A DNA stretch of 64,000 bases from Asterias amurensis (Eukaryota > Echinodermata > Asteroidea > Forcipulatida > Asteriidae), in the NCBI RefSeq assembly GCF_032118995.1, contig NC_092661.1:10044494-10108493 (forward strand), read 5' to 3'. Below are positions 18,150 through 33,100 of the stretch, in pieces. The translations under genes were made by a program, and so were the position numbers. How positions within the stretch are numbered: position 1 is the first letter of the stretch; every line of letters begins with the position of its first letter. Under the pieces are notes generated by a model that had not been told where the DNA came from, ran no database searches, and saw only the letters and a list, made by a program, of their open reading frames with translations.

Positions 18150-21100
18150 GTGAGGAATGTATAGGGTTATATTTACACGAAGAAATTTACATGGTGTAAC
18201 GTCTTCTTCCACAACTGGAGCTTTAGTTTTGTTCATTTTTGTATGTAAACAAGCATGACAATATTGTCGTGACGTGTTGTCGTCTGCTCGACGAACAGGC
18301 TGGCTGCTGAGTGCGCAGGCAGTGCACTGGCATGACTGAGTGACTGACTTCGGATTGTTATTGTTTTGTTCACACTTCTATATCGAAAAGTTGCCGTATC
18401 ATGCCACACCACCTTTTCGTTCGATATGAAATAAATTACCTCAATAATAAAATGAGAATGAGATCCCTTTTTCTTTTGTAAAAAAAATGATTGAACAAGA
18501 AAGAGGTGGGCTGAGTGATAACTGATTAGTGATATGGAAAATTATCATTTACTTTAGCCGATATTTTTTGGATAAATACAAGGTTACAAGGTACAAAATG
18601 TACAGCTTCGAGCAAAACCTTTGCAATCCCTTCAACTTCAGTACTGTTGTGATTTTAAAATCAAGACGACAAGAAATTGTAAAAGCACGTATCCTCCTCT
18701 TACCTGTTTTCACGGTATTTTTTATGCCATTTTCTTTGAATTGGGAACAAAATGATGCCATCAACCGATGCTATAATTACCTTCATTTGTTTATATGAAG
18801 TAGGCCTACTATGCAAACATATCAAAACTTGAAGGACATTGACATTTTCACACCACACACCGATCTTCGATGACTTCAACTGGTCCCATTTTAAAATATA
18901 TTTTTCCCCCTGTTTTCAAGGCAAAGTATGGTTTCCGGTGAAGCCATAGGTTGGAGAAACATCTGCAGACTCTTTGCTTGGCAAAATTAAATAAAAAGTG
19001 TGAATAATTATTGGCTTTCAAAGCTGATTTTTATTTAGTTTTCAATTTTTTTCTTTCTTAATATTTATAATAAAGCGTATTAATAAACAGTGATAATTGA
19101 ATCACCAAGCCGATGTTTAAATTTAATATTAATAATAACATTTGATATGAGGGTTACAAAAAATCTAAACAAATATTAGAAAATTATATAAGGCACATGG
19201 CTTCTTTAAGCCTACTGTATGTTTTTCCAAGAATGCTCAGCAGAATGTTCAGTCACGTGATTTGATCATCGTGAATTGTGAATTGAAATAGTGTTTGATG
19301 AAACTTTTTCGGTGGGCAAATTGTTTTATATGGCCCAACATTATGACATTTTTTTATACCTTGTAGAAATGCCTAAAATACCAAACTTTTTGCATTTACA
19401 AGAAGTGCAAATAACCAGTGGAGCCTTACGTGTTTCTAAGTTTTGGTCAAGGGCGAGGAGACTCTTTGCTTGGCAATTAAAACCTCAAAAATGTTATCTA
19501 GGGACTGTTTACATCGCGCACAGAGAAGTAAACGATTTGCCACGATTTGAGGGACACCTTGAAAACAGGACCTCTTATCCAGATTACACGTGCACATCTG
19601 TTTTTGATGTTTTATTTCTAATCTTCGTCATCTTTTCTTCAGGCCTCCAGGTCGCAGTGCTAGTCACATTTTTAGAAATTATTATCCCTTGGTTGCATTA
19701 GTGATATGATTAATAAAAAAAAACTATAAAATACATCATTATGTTTTGTTTATACAGCCAGGATAAGTGTCAGATCACACCAAGTACATTCCAAGTTGAA
19801 GTTCTTCCTCACTCCCTGAACATAAATTTATGGTCTGATAAATCGTGTGATGTCTTCCAGCTGAATGGAATTAAACTTCTTCCTAAAACCTGCAACGGAC
19901 TTCACTGGGTAAGATGATCACCTCCTTGCAACCATAGAGGAAAGAAAACAAACTAGGATTTAGGACTAGTGGGGTCGATTTCCCAAAAATAATCCTAACT
20001 AAGGATTAAGACCTAGGTTAGGACGAGTAACTCATTCTTACTCAGATAAGATAAAACTAGTCTTAACTTTTTGTGAAATCCACCACTTACGACCTGGTGG
20101 GATCAATTTTTCAGAGTGCTGCTGAGCAATAAGCAAATTTGCGTGCTAACTAAGCCGACAAATTTGTTTGAGCTAAGCATATTTCACAGGTTAGCAAGAA
20201 AATTAGGCGGCCAGCTTGCTTGTTCACCATGACATATAATATAACGTCAGTGTTCATTGCCATACAGCAAGCAGCGAAAAGTTAGCATGCTTTTATGAGT
20301 GCCAAGGGTTAGAAGAAAAACGGACCCAACAAAATTAGTCCTTGAAAACCTGTGACATAAGATAAGTTTTGAGAAGAGATTTGAATTTTGTGGTACAAAG
20401 ACAAGACCTAAGATTAAGTGGTAAAGAGTTCCAGATGCATGACACGGCTGAAGAAAAAAAAACCTGTCACCTTAGGAGTGTTGTGACTTGATGAGCATTT
20501 TATCCTCCTTTTTATCCTCCACAGGTACCTGAGGAGGGTCTCCATATGAGGTTGCAGGTGGCGGAGGGTCACTCTAAAGACACCAGGGAGATTTCTGAAG
20601 CCAGAGAGAAAGAAGAATGTGGATTCTTGAGCCAGGCTTCCTGTATCCTCACATGTGGGATGTGCAGAGCCAAGATTGCATTGAATCAATGGTGAGTCTT
20701 GTGCACTTTCTGGAGCAAGTTCGGGTGTGCACCGTGGTTAACTAAAGGTTGACTATTTTGACTCGTACCTGGGCTGGTCACCCATGGTTGCCTACTGTGG
20801 TCAACCATTTGGAACCAGCCTCATAGAGCATGGTTTCTTCACTGGTCCCAATAGCCTGTTTCATGTTAACACTGTAAAGAGCAGAGGGGAACCAGTGACA
20901 CTTAAGACCTTTATCACGCTGTCACCATCTTGGTCATGTTGCCTATGATAATGAATGCTTAGATTAATCGTGTGAACATGGCACCAAACTATTATTTCGT
21001 CCAGCCTCGGTTTGGTTACGGTGAGTTGGAATGGAGTAAAATCAAGATGGCCACATCGTGATAAAGGTCTACAGTGAAAAGGCGCAAGACAATCGAGTGT

Positions 21101-24100
21101 TGAATACCGTTGTATCGATGATTGACTAGGTTTCAAAACAAGTCCTTTAAGTGAGTGTGTCGCTGCGCATACATTGCTGGTCACTAGTCAACTAAACGTG
21201 TATGTGCACTCAAACTTGTTTCTGGATGCAGACAACTGGGAGCAGACTAGTGTAATGAAACAGAGCAAGGGGATAAAATTTGGGGGGAAAGTCAACAAGA
21301 CCGCAGTACTTTTAGCTAAAAATATTGACTGGACCAGAATTTCTCGTGAGTAGCAATCCTTGCAAAGTATAGTGAGATCTACTGTTCATGTCTTTTGCTT
21401 GTAGCACGTTTGACAGAGTTCTCCCCCTTCCCTCTGAGAACTGGAGAGAGCTGTCTGAGAATTGGTGTTGCCATGGTAACAAAGAGACGGGGCGGTTTGC
21501 AAACCAGTCGCTGTTGCCGTCGGACTCGGACTGCCTGGTGGGTGCTCTATACATTCTTTTGCATCCCAGCATGCTATGCAAGGAGGCTTTTATACTAAGG
21601 CGGCCGAAGACTGCAGATGCTCCTGTCACACGAAAGGTAAGTTTTCTTGATGGGGGTATGAAAATTAAAAAGCAGACAGGTAGCCTAACTTCTTTCTTAA
21701 ATGTACTGGACACGTTTGGTAATACTGTCAAAAACCAGTATTCTCACTTGGTGTATCCCAACATGCAATTAAACATATCAAATTTGTGAACATTTGGACT
21801 CAATTAATCATCCAAGTTGCAAGAAAATATTGAACCCATCCTTGTTGCACAAATTAGTGTGCTTTCAGATGCCTAATAAAAAGCTTTAGACCTGAGGAGT
21901 TTTAATGAGTGAGAAATTACCTTTTTTTTCAAAAACTATCATTACTTCAGAGGGAGCCGTTTCTCACAATGTTTTTACTATCAACAGCTCTCCATTGCCT
22001 GTGGTGATGAAGTCAGTTTATGAATAGGGTCAATGAAAGAGGCATTGTAAGTTCTCGTATTCTTGATGCACGAGGGCACTGTTTGGTTGGACCACAAGTT
22101 TAACTTGACAGTGCATGCTAAAGGGTATTGTTCTTATCCAATGTTAGCTGTGCAAAAATAAATCACAAAGGAAAGATAATCAGTCACTTAAAATTTATAT
22201 TCAAACTTTATGCAACCAAACAGAACCAACTTGTGGTGTGATTCAAGCACTTTTGTTAGTTGTTAATCTTTCAAGAATCAATTTCATTGCTCTGCTTGCT
22301 GCAAATGAGTATAAGCTCAAGGCCATCATTCCTTACTTACAGTGTAAGCAAAGAGTTTTAGCTGTGTAAAAGAAGATTACTCAGGCCAAGCTGCTTATCA
22401 TATTCTGTGCCCAGTAGACCCTTCCCATGAAATATGTAAATTGCACATAGCGCATGCGCACTAACGTTTTGGTTGGCAAAATGAGGGAACATCGCGCTGT
22501 TTTGTACACTGCCAATGGGTGCGTGACGCAGACGCGATTGCGCATCTGCTTAGTGCACAACTCTATGGCGTTTGCCAACCAACAGGGTCTGTGCGCATGC
22601 GTGAATGTGATGAGCATATTTCATGGGAAGGGTCCATTTCATGGCTCTGCTTGCAGTAAGCACAGAATCTGCTCTTACGGAAGCAGAGAACTCTGTGCGT
22701 AGGGCAAGCGTATTTCACGGGTTAGGGGCGAAGTTTGGCTTCTGCGCGTGCGTACTCGGCATTCTTCGCTTACAAGGCTAGCGCAGAAATTTGGTGCTTG
22801 CACGTAAGCGGGCAATCGTGATCGTCAGCACAGAATTTGGTGGTAAGCAGAGCCATGAAATTGGGCCCAGAGTTGGTGGCTACGGCTACGGCCGAGGTTG
22901 TTGCTGACAATGTTGCTATAAATGTTCTATATTTCAATGCATGATGACGAGGCAATCAGGCATGGGCCTGTATAACCGTGTGCATTAATGTGACAACTAA
23001 TAGAGTTCTTTAAACTTTTACATGGGCCCGTATAACCGTGTGCATTAATGTGACAACTAATAGAGTTCTTTAAACTTTTAGCAACATTACCAATTTTGAA
23101 TATCTTGTCTGCTTGTAGGTAAAATATTATGTGCATTATGTTGTGGCTTAAACTTTAGTTTTTCTTCTTGCTTGATCTCTTCCAGGAGTCTTCGTTGTCT
23201 CTTCTATGCAGGCGATGCCGCTCTTCACTTGGAGAAGGTTTAACAAAAGGTACAAAGTAATAATGATAAAAATAGTGGATTCTTACAAAGCGCGCATATC
23301 CATCAATCAGTGATGATCAAGGTGTTTTAGCTTGCATTATTTTCCTGCAAGGGATGTGGGACTATGTTTGAGTTATAGGGTGTCTGGTGTAGGGTGTCGT
23401 GGCCGAGCGGTTAAGAGCACCGAATTCAAGCTCTGCTGATTCTGTTCAGCAGAGTGTGGGTTCGAATCCCGGTCGTGACACTTGTGTCCCTGAGCAAGAC
23501 ACTTGACTATAATTGTTTCTCTCCACCCAGCAGTGCTGCCACCCAGGGGTAAAATAGGTACCTGTGAGGGCAGAGATGGTTCTTGTGATTGGTTTAGCCG
23601 AGTAGCGCATTTGTTGCACGAGGCTGTATACTCCCCAGGGAGCTGAGATGGTTTAAGGAGTGAATTAAGGCCCAGTGACCAGGGGTAATAATTTGAAGCG
23701 CTTTGAGACACCCGTCCGGGAGTGAAACAGCGCTACATAAACTCATTATTATATGAGAGCTACATGTACTCCTTTTACATAGCACCATGTTATGGTTTAA
23801 AAGGTGTTTTGCCGCAATAGGCCAGCAAAGTATGCAGCCAATCAAACCAGGAACACTGGGGTGAACCCCTTCTCTTTTCGTTTAATGCACTGGATTCTTT
23901 TACGTGCGTTACACAACACATGGGACTAACCGCTTTAATTATTATAATAATAGTAATAGTGACTTCTTATAGCGCTCAGGTCCATCACCCAGTGACGCTC
24001 ATGGCGCTTCCACATTATTACCCCTTAACGTCCCATCCAAAGGAAGAAGCATCATGGTTAAGTGTCTTGCTTTTTTGTGTCACAACTGGGACTCGAACCC

Positions 24101-27100
24101 ACACTCTGCTGATCAGAAACACCAGAATTTGAATCCGGTGCTCTTAACTGCTAGGCCATTACTCGTCATGTATGACATAATAGAAGTGACGGTTTATTTC
24201 ATAATTCTTTTTTTATATTAATATTTTATATTTCTGGGAATGAAACCAAGGTTGCCTCGTTAATTACTCTAGCTCACAAGCCTGAGGAAACCTGTAAACA
24301 AGAGTGCCTGCTATTTGAACCAGAAACTCTGGGCTCAACCCCTACTTATTATATACTTTTGGAGCACTTTATTATCATTAAAAGTAATAAAGAACTATGA
24401 TCCACAATTGTAAACTGGTCCTTGATGCTAAATGCATGATCAGTGGTCTTTGGGGTGTAAAATTTATCGAGCGTGACAGCAGTTTTGTCAACAATGTGCG
24501 TGCTAAGAACTTTCCTCCTCAGTGAGCATGTACTTGCCAGAGGTTTTTTTAATGAAACTGGTAAAGTGTTTAGTGCAGGATGGATGGATGATCTTGTATT
24601 GCAAATACAGCTCCTGTCCGCCTCGGATGAATGATATTATAACCTTACTGAATCAAGCTCAGTAATAAGTTTTTCTCCCCAATATTTGCCAACACTCATC
24701 ATTTGTACACGTGCTCATGTACTGTGTACATACTTCTGCATGGTGCAGTACGTTATTAGGTCTGATACTTTAGCAATATTTTTTCTCCTCAATAAAGTGC
24801 TTTTCTTTAAATAATAATAGTCCTAATAACGTGTTCTTATATAGCGCATTTCACAATAACCGTCTCAGGGCGCTTTTCATTAGTGCAAAGGAATTTTAAA
24901 CTTCTACTGGATGGTTTTAAGGGATTATGAACAAACAAAAATATATTGAGAGTTACTTGACAAGCAAAAGAGTTACATATTCTTGACAAGCCCATCAATC
25001 AAGAAACGTGTGTTTATTTATGTGCCCGACTAATGGCAAAGTTTTAATGTCTAACTACTTTCCAGTTATAATGCAGTAGAAAAAAGAAATTATTTTACAG
25101 GCAAAGTAATTAAAGGAAGTACCGTACAGTGTTAGGGTGACGCCTGATGATGAACCAGTTTAAAAAGAGGGTATTACTTTGGTAAATACTCCCCAAATAT
25201 TGTCCATAAAAAGTATTTTTTAAAGAAACAATTCCCTTCAAAGAACATGTGAACAAAATAAAATCAAATCCACAGGCATATCACTCGGGTGGGAAACCAA
25301 CCCACACAACCCTTGCGGTCTCAGAAAAAATGTCTTACCTCTAGATTTCGGTAAGGGTTTGCTGGAGCAACAAAAAGGACGTGCTTTCATGACCGACCAG
25401 GTTGGGATTCCAACCCACCTTATCACTGTATGCAAGGCACATTAAAGGAACACGTTGCCTTGGATTGGTCGAGTTGGTCTTTGAAAAGCATTTGTAATCG
25501 TTTGTTATAAAATACACATGGTTCGAAAGATGTTTTAAAAGTAGAATACAATGATCCACACACATTTGCCTCGAATTGCTTACTTTTCCTTTTACTTTGC
25601 GAACTAGCACGTCGGCCATTTAGGGGAGTTAAAAATGTCTGACTGTGTTTGTCGACAAGGTAAAAGGAAAATACCGCAATTTCGAGTGATACTTGTGTGG
25701 ATCATTATATTCTACTTTTAGAAAATCTGTCTAATTATGCATTTTATAACAAACGGTTACAAACGCTTTTCAAAGACCAACTTGTCCAATCCAAGGCAAC
25801 GAGTTCCTTTAACATGTTTAACAACACTCCTCTACAGTAACATGTAAATGTTCCATTAGTAACTGTACATTGTGAGTTTTACTTTTTTGGAGAAGTTAAC
25901 ATTTTTTTTTACACATTTTAATTTTGAATGATGCTATAAATAACAGAGTGTGTGCCTTTTGATGTTCAGTAAACAGTATCAGCTCGCAATCTTCTGTTTT
26001 CTCCATAGCTGCATGCAAAATACCTTTCAATTCTTTACAAACTACATGTGCACGAAATGTAATTTTTTGTTTAGCTCTATTCACACGACAGCACTTTATC
26101 TTGGATCCCTTGCTTAATTTGAGCATGGTTGTAAAATGTTGCAATGTTTGACAATCTTTTACTAGGAAACTTGTACAGTAAAAACTGTTCATCCTTTCAC
26201 ACGAGGTATAAATTTACAACCATGCTACAGTGTAGCAAGGGTCCCTCTCGTGTCACTCTCGTGTGAAAGGGGCTTTCCTCTCTCATCAGGTAGAGCACAG
26301 TCCAATGTGCATAAACTTGATTGCCCACTAATACCCACATTAATCCAACCGGTCATTGGCTCTTGACCATTGTCCACCCACAACAAGGCAAAGGCAAATT
26401 ACTATCGATCTTCTTGCCAGCTATCCATTTCAGACGTTAATTACTCCCAAGTCTAATCAATGCAATTAGCAGGGCTATGCTTCTTAAGTCCCAAAGACAA
26501 CCAATCAATAAACCGGACTCCCTGAACACCTTTCTATGACTTAAATGACATTGATCATGGCATAATCCTAGAAAGTTACCGCATGGCTATCTTGGAGAGA
26601 TTCCCTGTGTACTTGCTTAATGTCAATTTTTGTTTTACCCATATACACTGATGTGCGTTAGCACTACTCAATACTTTCCCAAGCTCTGTTTAAAAAATCA
26701 CAGGCATTTACTCAGGTGGGATTAGAACCTCCGACCCTTGCAATTCTAGAGCAGTGTCTTACCAACTAGATATTGTTGTCATAACATCAAAGTGGGCCTG
26801 ACTAGTTTTCCCCACCCAACCTCTATTTAGTTTCAATTATTTATGGGGAATAAAAAAAAAAAACGGATGTGCCAGTCTAAAAGTCCGTTGGATAGCTCAA
26901 TATAGAATGTGGCTTGGTGCAAGTACCACTTATCCTTGGAAATGTTTTATGCAAAGTGCCTTCAGGGAATAGCAAATTGTCCAATGTAGAGCAACATACA
27001 CTTGTCACTATACGAATGTCTACTGACGTTGAGACCAATTCTAAGAACTCAATCTACGGTAGTGAATTTAATTACGAGAAGTCCCCACAAAAATAGTACT

Positions 27101-30100
27101 TAATAGATAGCTATCACATTGAGTGACAGTGGCATTTTACACAGGTGAAGTTAGAGACTTCTAACTTTTCTCCCAATTCCATAAATTAGGCTCTAATTTG
27201 AAATGGGTGCATCACAAAACTGTACTCGACGTTCATGTTCTCCTGAAATGGGGTTAAAAGGAGAATGTTATCCTTTGATGTGTTTTATTTATCTAATTGA
27301 ATAAATCTTGTCAGTAAATTATCCTTAAAATGAAGACCGTTTTCCAAATTATCTTTGCTAATAAAATACTGATTGCCATCCCTTCTCCGTTAATTTTGAC
27401 AAACACTAAAATAATCTAAAACAGAGTGGGTCTTTAAAGGCACTGGACACTATTGGTAATTACTCAAACAAATTGTTAGCATAAAGCTTACTTGGTAGCG
27501 AGCAATGGAGAGCTGTTGATAAGACAATGTGAGAATAGGCTCCCCCTGAAGTAATGTAGTTTTTGAGAAAGAAGTAATTTCTCACTAAAATATTGAGTTC
27601 GGGACCTCAGCTGAGGTCTCAAATGCATCTAAAAGCACACAACTTGTGCAGCAAAGGTGTTTTTTCTTCCACTATTCTCTCACAATTTTGACGACCAATT
27701 GAGCTTAAATTTTCACAGGTTTAATATTTTATGCAAACTTGTTGAGATACACCAAGTAAGAAGACTGGTCTTTGACAATTACCAAAGATGTCCAGTGCCT
27801 TTAAGACTGGAGGGACAAAGTGAAGTCAACGCGGGATGATTGGCCTAATGACATCTGGCAGATTTTTATTTACTCCAAAGAGGGCATGGTTTACTTTGAG
27901 CATTCATCAAGCATTCCATGTGGAACTTTATTTATACAACCCAAATGCACTTTATAGCTGAGCAAATGAAAAGAAAATTGAAGTTAACAGAACTCTTAAG
28001 GCACATGCGTATCATGCTAAATGTTACTAAAGTAACCAGTCACATTGTAGCCTCCAATTTAACGTACATGTACTGAAAAAGTATTCTGGAAGTTACTGTA
28101 ACTAACACTAATACCGCTCAGATTCAATTTGGGGAGGGGGGGGGGGGGGTAAAAAAACTGATATATTTTTCTCATACCACAATACTTCAAAGTGAAATGA
28201 TTTTCAAAATGCTTTAATACTATCAAAAGCTGTTGTATGATCTTCTATTCGTGTAAGTTTTTATTGCCATTAGCTTAAAAGGGTTTGGGTACTTTTTATA
28301 AGACACGAGACACAGATATCCACAGATTTACAATAAACTGACATGGTTTAAAGATTGTAGAAATCTTCCCTCAAATTCTTACTTGCTGAGGTGCTGTATT
28401 TTTTGAGAAATTAGTAAAACAATCTCATCAAAATTATTTTAGCGTGTATATAACAGATATTACGCGACTCCCCTGTAAACATTGCTCTGTGGTTTTCACA
28501 TTTTTTTCTAAAAAACTTGACGTTATGAAGCTGAAACTTCTACAGGTAAATTATATAACATGCATCTTCATTCACAGTGTGTAGGGATTAATGTCGTGAC
28601 CAAAAAATTGGTTTACAAAAGTTGCCAAAAGCCTTTAAGAGTGATTATGCTTCCCTTTAAAACAAGCTCTCCTCAATCAGTCCCTGCTGAAACAAGCAAC
28701 TCACAATCGTTATGAAAACAAACTCCCTGTCCTTTGACAAAAATATCGGAACATCATTCCGAACACAACTCATATTCATACAGCCCAGAGACATTAGTAT
28801 ACAATGACCAACACAAATTGAGTAAGCATTGATTAAGCCATATGGTTCACACTAACACTAATTGCTCTTAGGCTGCTGAATCAATAGTTAGTACACTCAT
28901 TGGTAAAACTATCACACATGTAGTTCTACTACATGCGTCATCATTTTTCTTGTAAGGCGGAGTACATTCTATGTAAGTTACAGTTTTATTTTGTGGCCCT
29001 TAGTCTTTGCAGTACATATTATTTTGTACATATACAAAATGAGCTTCCTGAAGTTTGTATATTATACTCAGCGCCTTGAGTTCCTTGTTTGGTAGATACA
29101 GGCGCTATATAAGACTTTGATATTATTATTAATGTTATAAATGAGAGTATCCTACAGGACCATATGGATCGGTTGCAACCCTTGAGTCCTTCACCATGTT
29201 CATCACCTTTGTTTTGATCTTTGACTTTATTTTTGCTTTAGTCTCAGGGCTCAATTTCATAAAGCCTGTTAGCATAACAGCTTGCTAAGCAAAGAAAAGT
29301 GATGTTTAACATATGTAAACAGGTTACCAGCCAAAATTACAAGTATTGTTGTGACTGGTGTTCCCCTCCTTTTTTACTTAGCAAAGAAATTTGTCAAGCA
29401 GTATTTTCTGCTATAACAGCTTTATGAAACTGGGCCCAGATCACGGAAGGCCCTTTTCGAAACTGCTGCTTATAGCACCGTCCGTCTGTTTGATGTCCCA
29501 TAGCAAAAGTGTACCTTAAAAATTACTGTCGGAATCCAAACCGGAGCCTAAGCCAGAGCCTATGTGTGTGTAAGTCGGAGCCTAAGTCAGAGCCTAAGGC
29601 GGAGCCTAAGCCCAAGGGCCTGTTTCTGTGATCTAAGACTTAAAGGCAAAGGTACAGCCCAAGACCTATGAAGTCCAGGATCAAAACAAAGATCTGAAAG
29701 TTTAGGATTGCGACTGACCCAGACCCGATCTGGACCCAAACTGATCTGGATCAAAACGGATCCAGCTGTTTTGTTTGAAATAGATATCTCTTCTCCAGTA
29801 AATCGACTTGCAGTACTGGCAACTACTTGAACAAAACGAATGTAGCCATTCAAGACATGTGATGCGATAATTTACCGAGAGGATAATGTTTTTTTAAAAC
29901 TTGTGTTGAATGCAGGTGCTGATAGTATACAACGGGGTCAAGAGTGGCAGGCAATCCACAGCGTCAAGTTATTCAAACATAGTCTTCATATACGATCATG
30001 TGATGAACAACTCAACCTCAGGAAATCCTTTAGGTAAGGGTCGTTGGTCAGTGTTGGTTTGTGATGAAGTGTTCCTTCCTCCTGCCCTCTCTGACAGCAG

Positions 30101-33100
30101 AAGGGCCACCTTGTCATTATTTGTGTTTGTTTTGTGTGTCGTGACCGAGCGAATAAGAGCACCGAACTCAAGCTCTGGTGTTTCTGGTCAGCAGCAGAGT
30201 CTGTTGGTTCGAGTCCCAGTCGTGACACTTGTGTCCCTGAGTAAGGGACTTTACTATAATTGCTTTTCTCCAGCCAGGGGTAAATGGGTACCTGTGAGGG
30301 CAGAGATGGCTCTTGTGATTGATTGACATGTTTGGCAGCACAGGCTGTATAGGGAGCTATGAGTTGGTTAAAGGAATGAGTTTAATGAGTTCAATCTGAC
30401 TTCTGATTTTGTTTGCCCTCAGAAAATCAGTTTAATTGTTATACGATAGCCTGAAAGTCTGGTATACAAATATTGACTGCTTCGAGTGCTATGGTTAAAA
30501 CTATGACTCCCGAGGTGATCCCCAGAGCATTCTACTTTCCCGAGGCGAAACCATTGCACGAGTAAAAGCAGTCAATATTTGTTTTATAACACTCACCCCA
30601 AACATTTCTCAATACTGTACTATTAAGTTATAGACCTGAATGCTACAATCCACGGACGACGCGAATACAGATTGCGAAAAACTTTTACTGTGCTGCATGT
30701 TGTGTCATGTAATCCGAAATGGTTAAATACAGACTATTAATTTTCATCCTCGTACACGCAACGGACGTCTGTGATAGACTTCGGACTAGCGCACGGCTAA
30801 CCGATGCACTATCACACGGCCATCGTCTAGTAAAACTAAGACATATCATGTGACGCGCTCTAAACCAATGAAAAGCAATGAAAAGCAAGAATATTGGTAA
30901 TGGGTGTTATGATGAGCCTACACCACATAGTGTGCTTGTATTTTAAATAAAATTGTCTACTTTCATCCAAGCACCAGCTATCATGCCAGCATTCTGTTGA
31001 GCCCTGAAATCGTTCAATTGTCAATGAACTGTCTTGGCCTTGACTTGCTTTTCTAATACACACACTTTTCCAGAAACAGACATGAAATTTGCATTAAAAT
31101 CTAATTTTTACCGGGATGGATGCAGTGAATGGATAATAAACAGATGACTTCCTCAGCACAGAATGCAGACTGCTGTTGATGAAGGAGGCAAGGCCACCTT
31201 TCTCCAGTGATAACAAAACAGATCTAATATAATGCATGTTGTAAATGCTGACAAAGTACGCCATTCCCATTCTTGCCAGTGTCCATGTGAGGATGACATA
31301 CAGGGCACCTAGATCAAGACATGTCAAATACATGGCAGTCTCTATTGTATGTGTAACTTTCAATTCATATTATATATTTATTAAAGCCATTATATACTTT
31401 CGGTACAGAAAAAAAAGAAAAAGTTCACAGATTTACAAATTATTTCAGGGTTTACAGAAGGTAATGGTGAAAGACTTCTCTTGAAATATTGTTCCATGAA
31501 ATGCTTTACTTTTTGAGAAAACATTTAAACAATATATAAATTCTCGATAGCGAGAATTACGGATTTATTTTAAACACATGTCATGACACGACGAAACGTG
31601 CGGAAACAAGGGTGGGTTTCCCGTTAACTTTCCGATGACCAATTGAGCCTAAATTTTCACAGGTTTGTTATTTTATATGTAAGTTGTGATACACAAAGTG
31701 TGGGCCTTGGACAATACTGTTTACCGAAGGTGTCCAATGGCTTTAAGTGAAATGCATAGAATCTGTTTTTTTCTCTTCATTTTCTAGGAGTAAAAGCTAT
31801 GTAAACAAGGTAGTACGTGTAAGGTGCTAGGTTACACCATGCACACTGAATATCCCTCAATGAGTTGAGGTTCTGAAGAGGAACAGTACCTAGGTTCCTT
31901 GTGTTGTTTAATGCACATCAAATAACCCAGCTACACTTTTGGGGTTGTCCTGGTGTGTCTGGCAGTCGCTGCTAAATGCGCCACAGCACCATGTGAACTA
32001 CTTTAGAAGTTGCAATACATGTGTAAATGAACGTCATAATTAAAAATGTTGCTCTGCTTACTCTGTTGAGCCCTTAAAGGCAGTGGACACTATTGGTAAT
32101 TACTCAAAATAATTATTAGCATAAAACCTTTCTTGGTGACGGGTAATGGGGAGAGGTTGATGGTATAAAACATTGTGAGAAACGGCTCCCTCTGAAGTGC
32201 CATAGTTTTCGAGAAAGAAGTAATTTTCAACCATATAAATACACACAACTTTGTGTGACAAGGGTGTTTTTTTCTTTCATTATTATCTCGCAAGTTCGAT
32301 GACCGATTGAGCTCAAATTTTCACAGGTTTGTTATTTTATGCATATGTTGAGATACACCAACTGTGAGGGCTAGTCTTTGACAATTACCAATAGTGTCAA
32401 CTGCCTTTAATAGGTCACGTGTTAAAGCACCACACATAAGAACATTAACTCAATGTACAGTATGTTTACTAGGTTGTATCTCCACCAGTCAGTATTTCAA
32501 ATTCTACTTGCATTTAGAAACCCTTGCAATCTAAAGCAGGCTTGATATTCTTTCTATTGTAGTCTGATTTCTGATTTTTTTTAAAATGACTTTTAATGTC
32601 CCTCAAAGTCTACACCATATGTAGGCCAGCTCTTGTGCTTGATAAAATATTCATACTTTTTTTAAAGGACCAAATGGCACGCCTGATAAAGCTTTCAAAA
32701 TTGCACATTAGTGTTTACTTGAGTAAATAAAGAGAACATATGACAAGTCAAAGAATCAATACAAAATCAACTCTTCATTGAAATTCATTTTGCTTTTATT
32801 GAGTTACATTACCAAACAAAAAGTTCAAGGACGATAACTATTTGGTTTACAATGATGAAATTTACATTGACAAAAATCCATAACAAAGGAACTCCAAATT
32901 TAATCAAGGTTAAAGGGAAGGTGCACGTTTGGTAATTACTCTAAACAAATATTAACTTAAAAACTGACTTGGTAACTAACATTGGGAAACAACTCCCTCT
33001 GAAGTAATGTAGTTTTTGAGAAAGAGGTAATTTCTCACTAAAATAATAAAAGACTTCTAGCTAAAAGTCTTTTATTCCTATCTGAAAGCACACAGATTTG

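Noticed and set aside
19291-19701. A 136-codon gene in UBE3D intron 1
   Set aside because: No homology, no splice logic with UBE3D, and composition like surrounding AT-rich sequence.
23393-23480. A functional tRNA-Leu gene
   Set aside because: Head arms are imperfect and it continues directly into a SINE body and tail repeated elsewhere.
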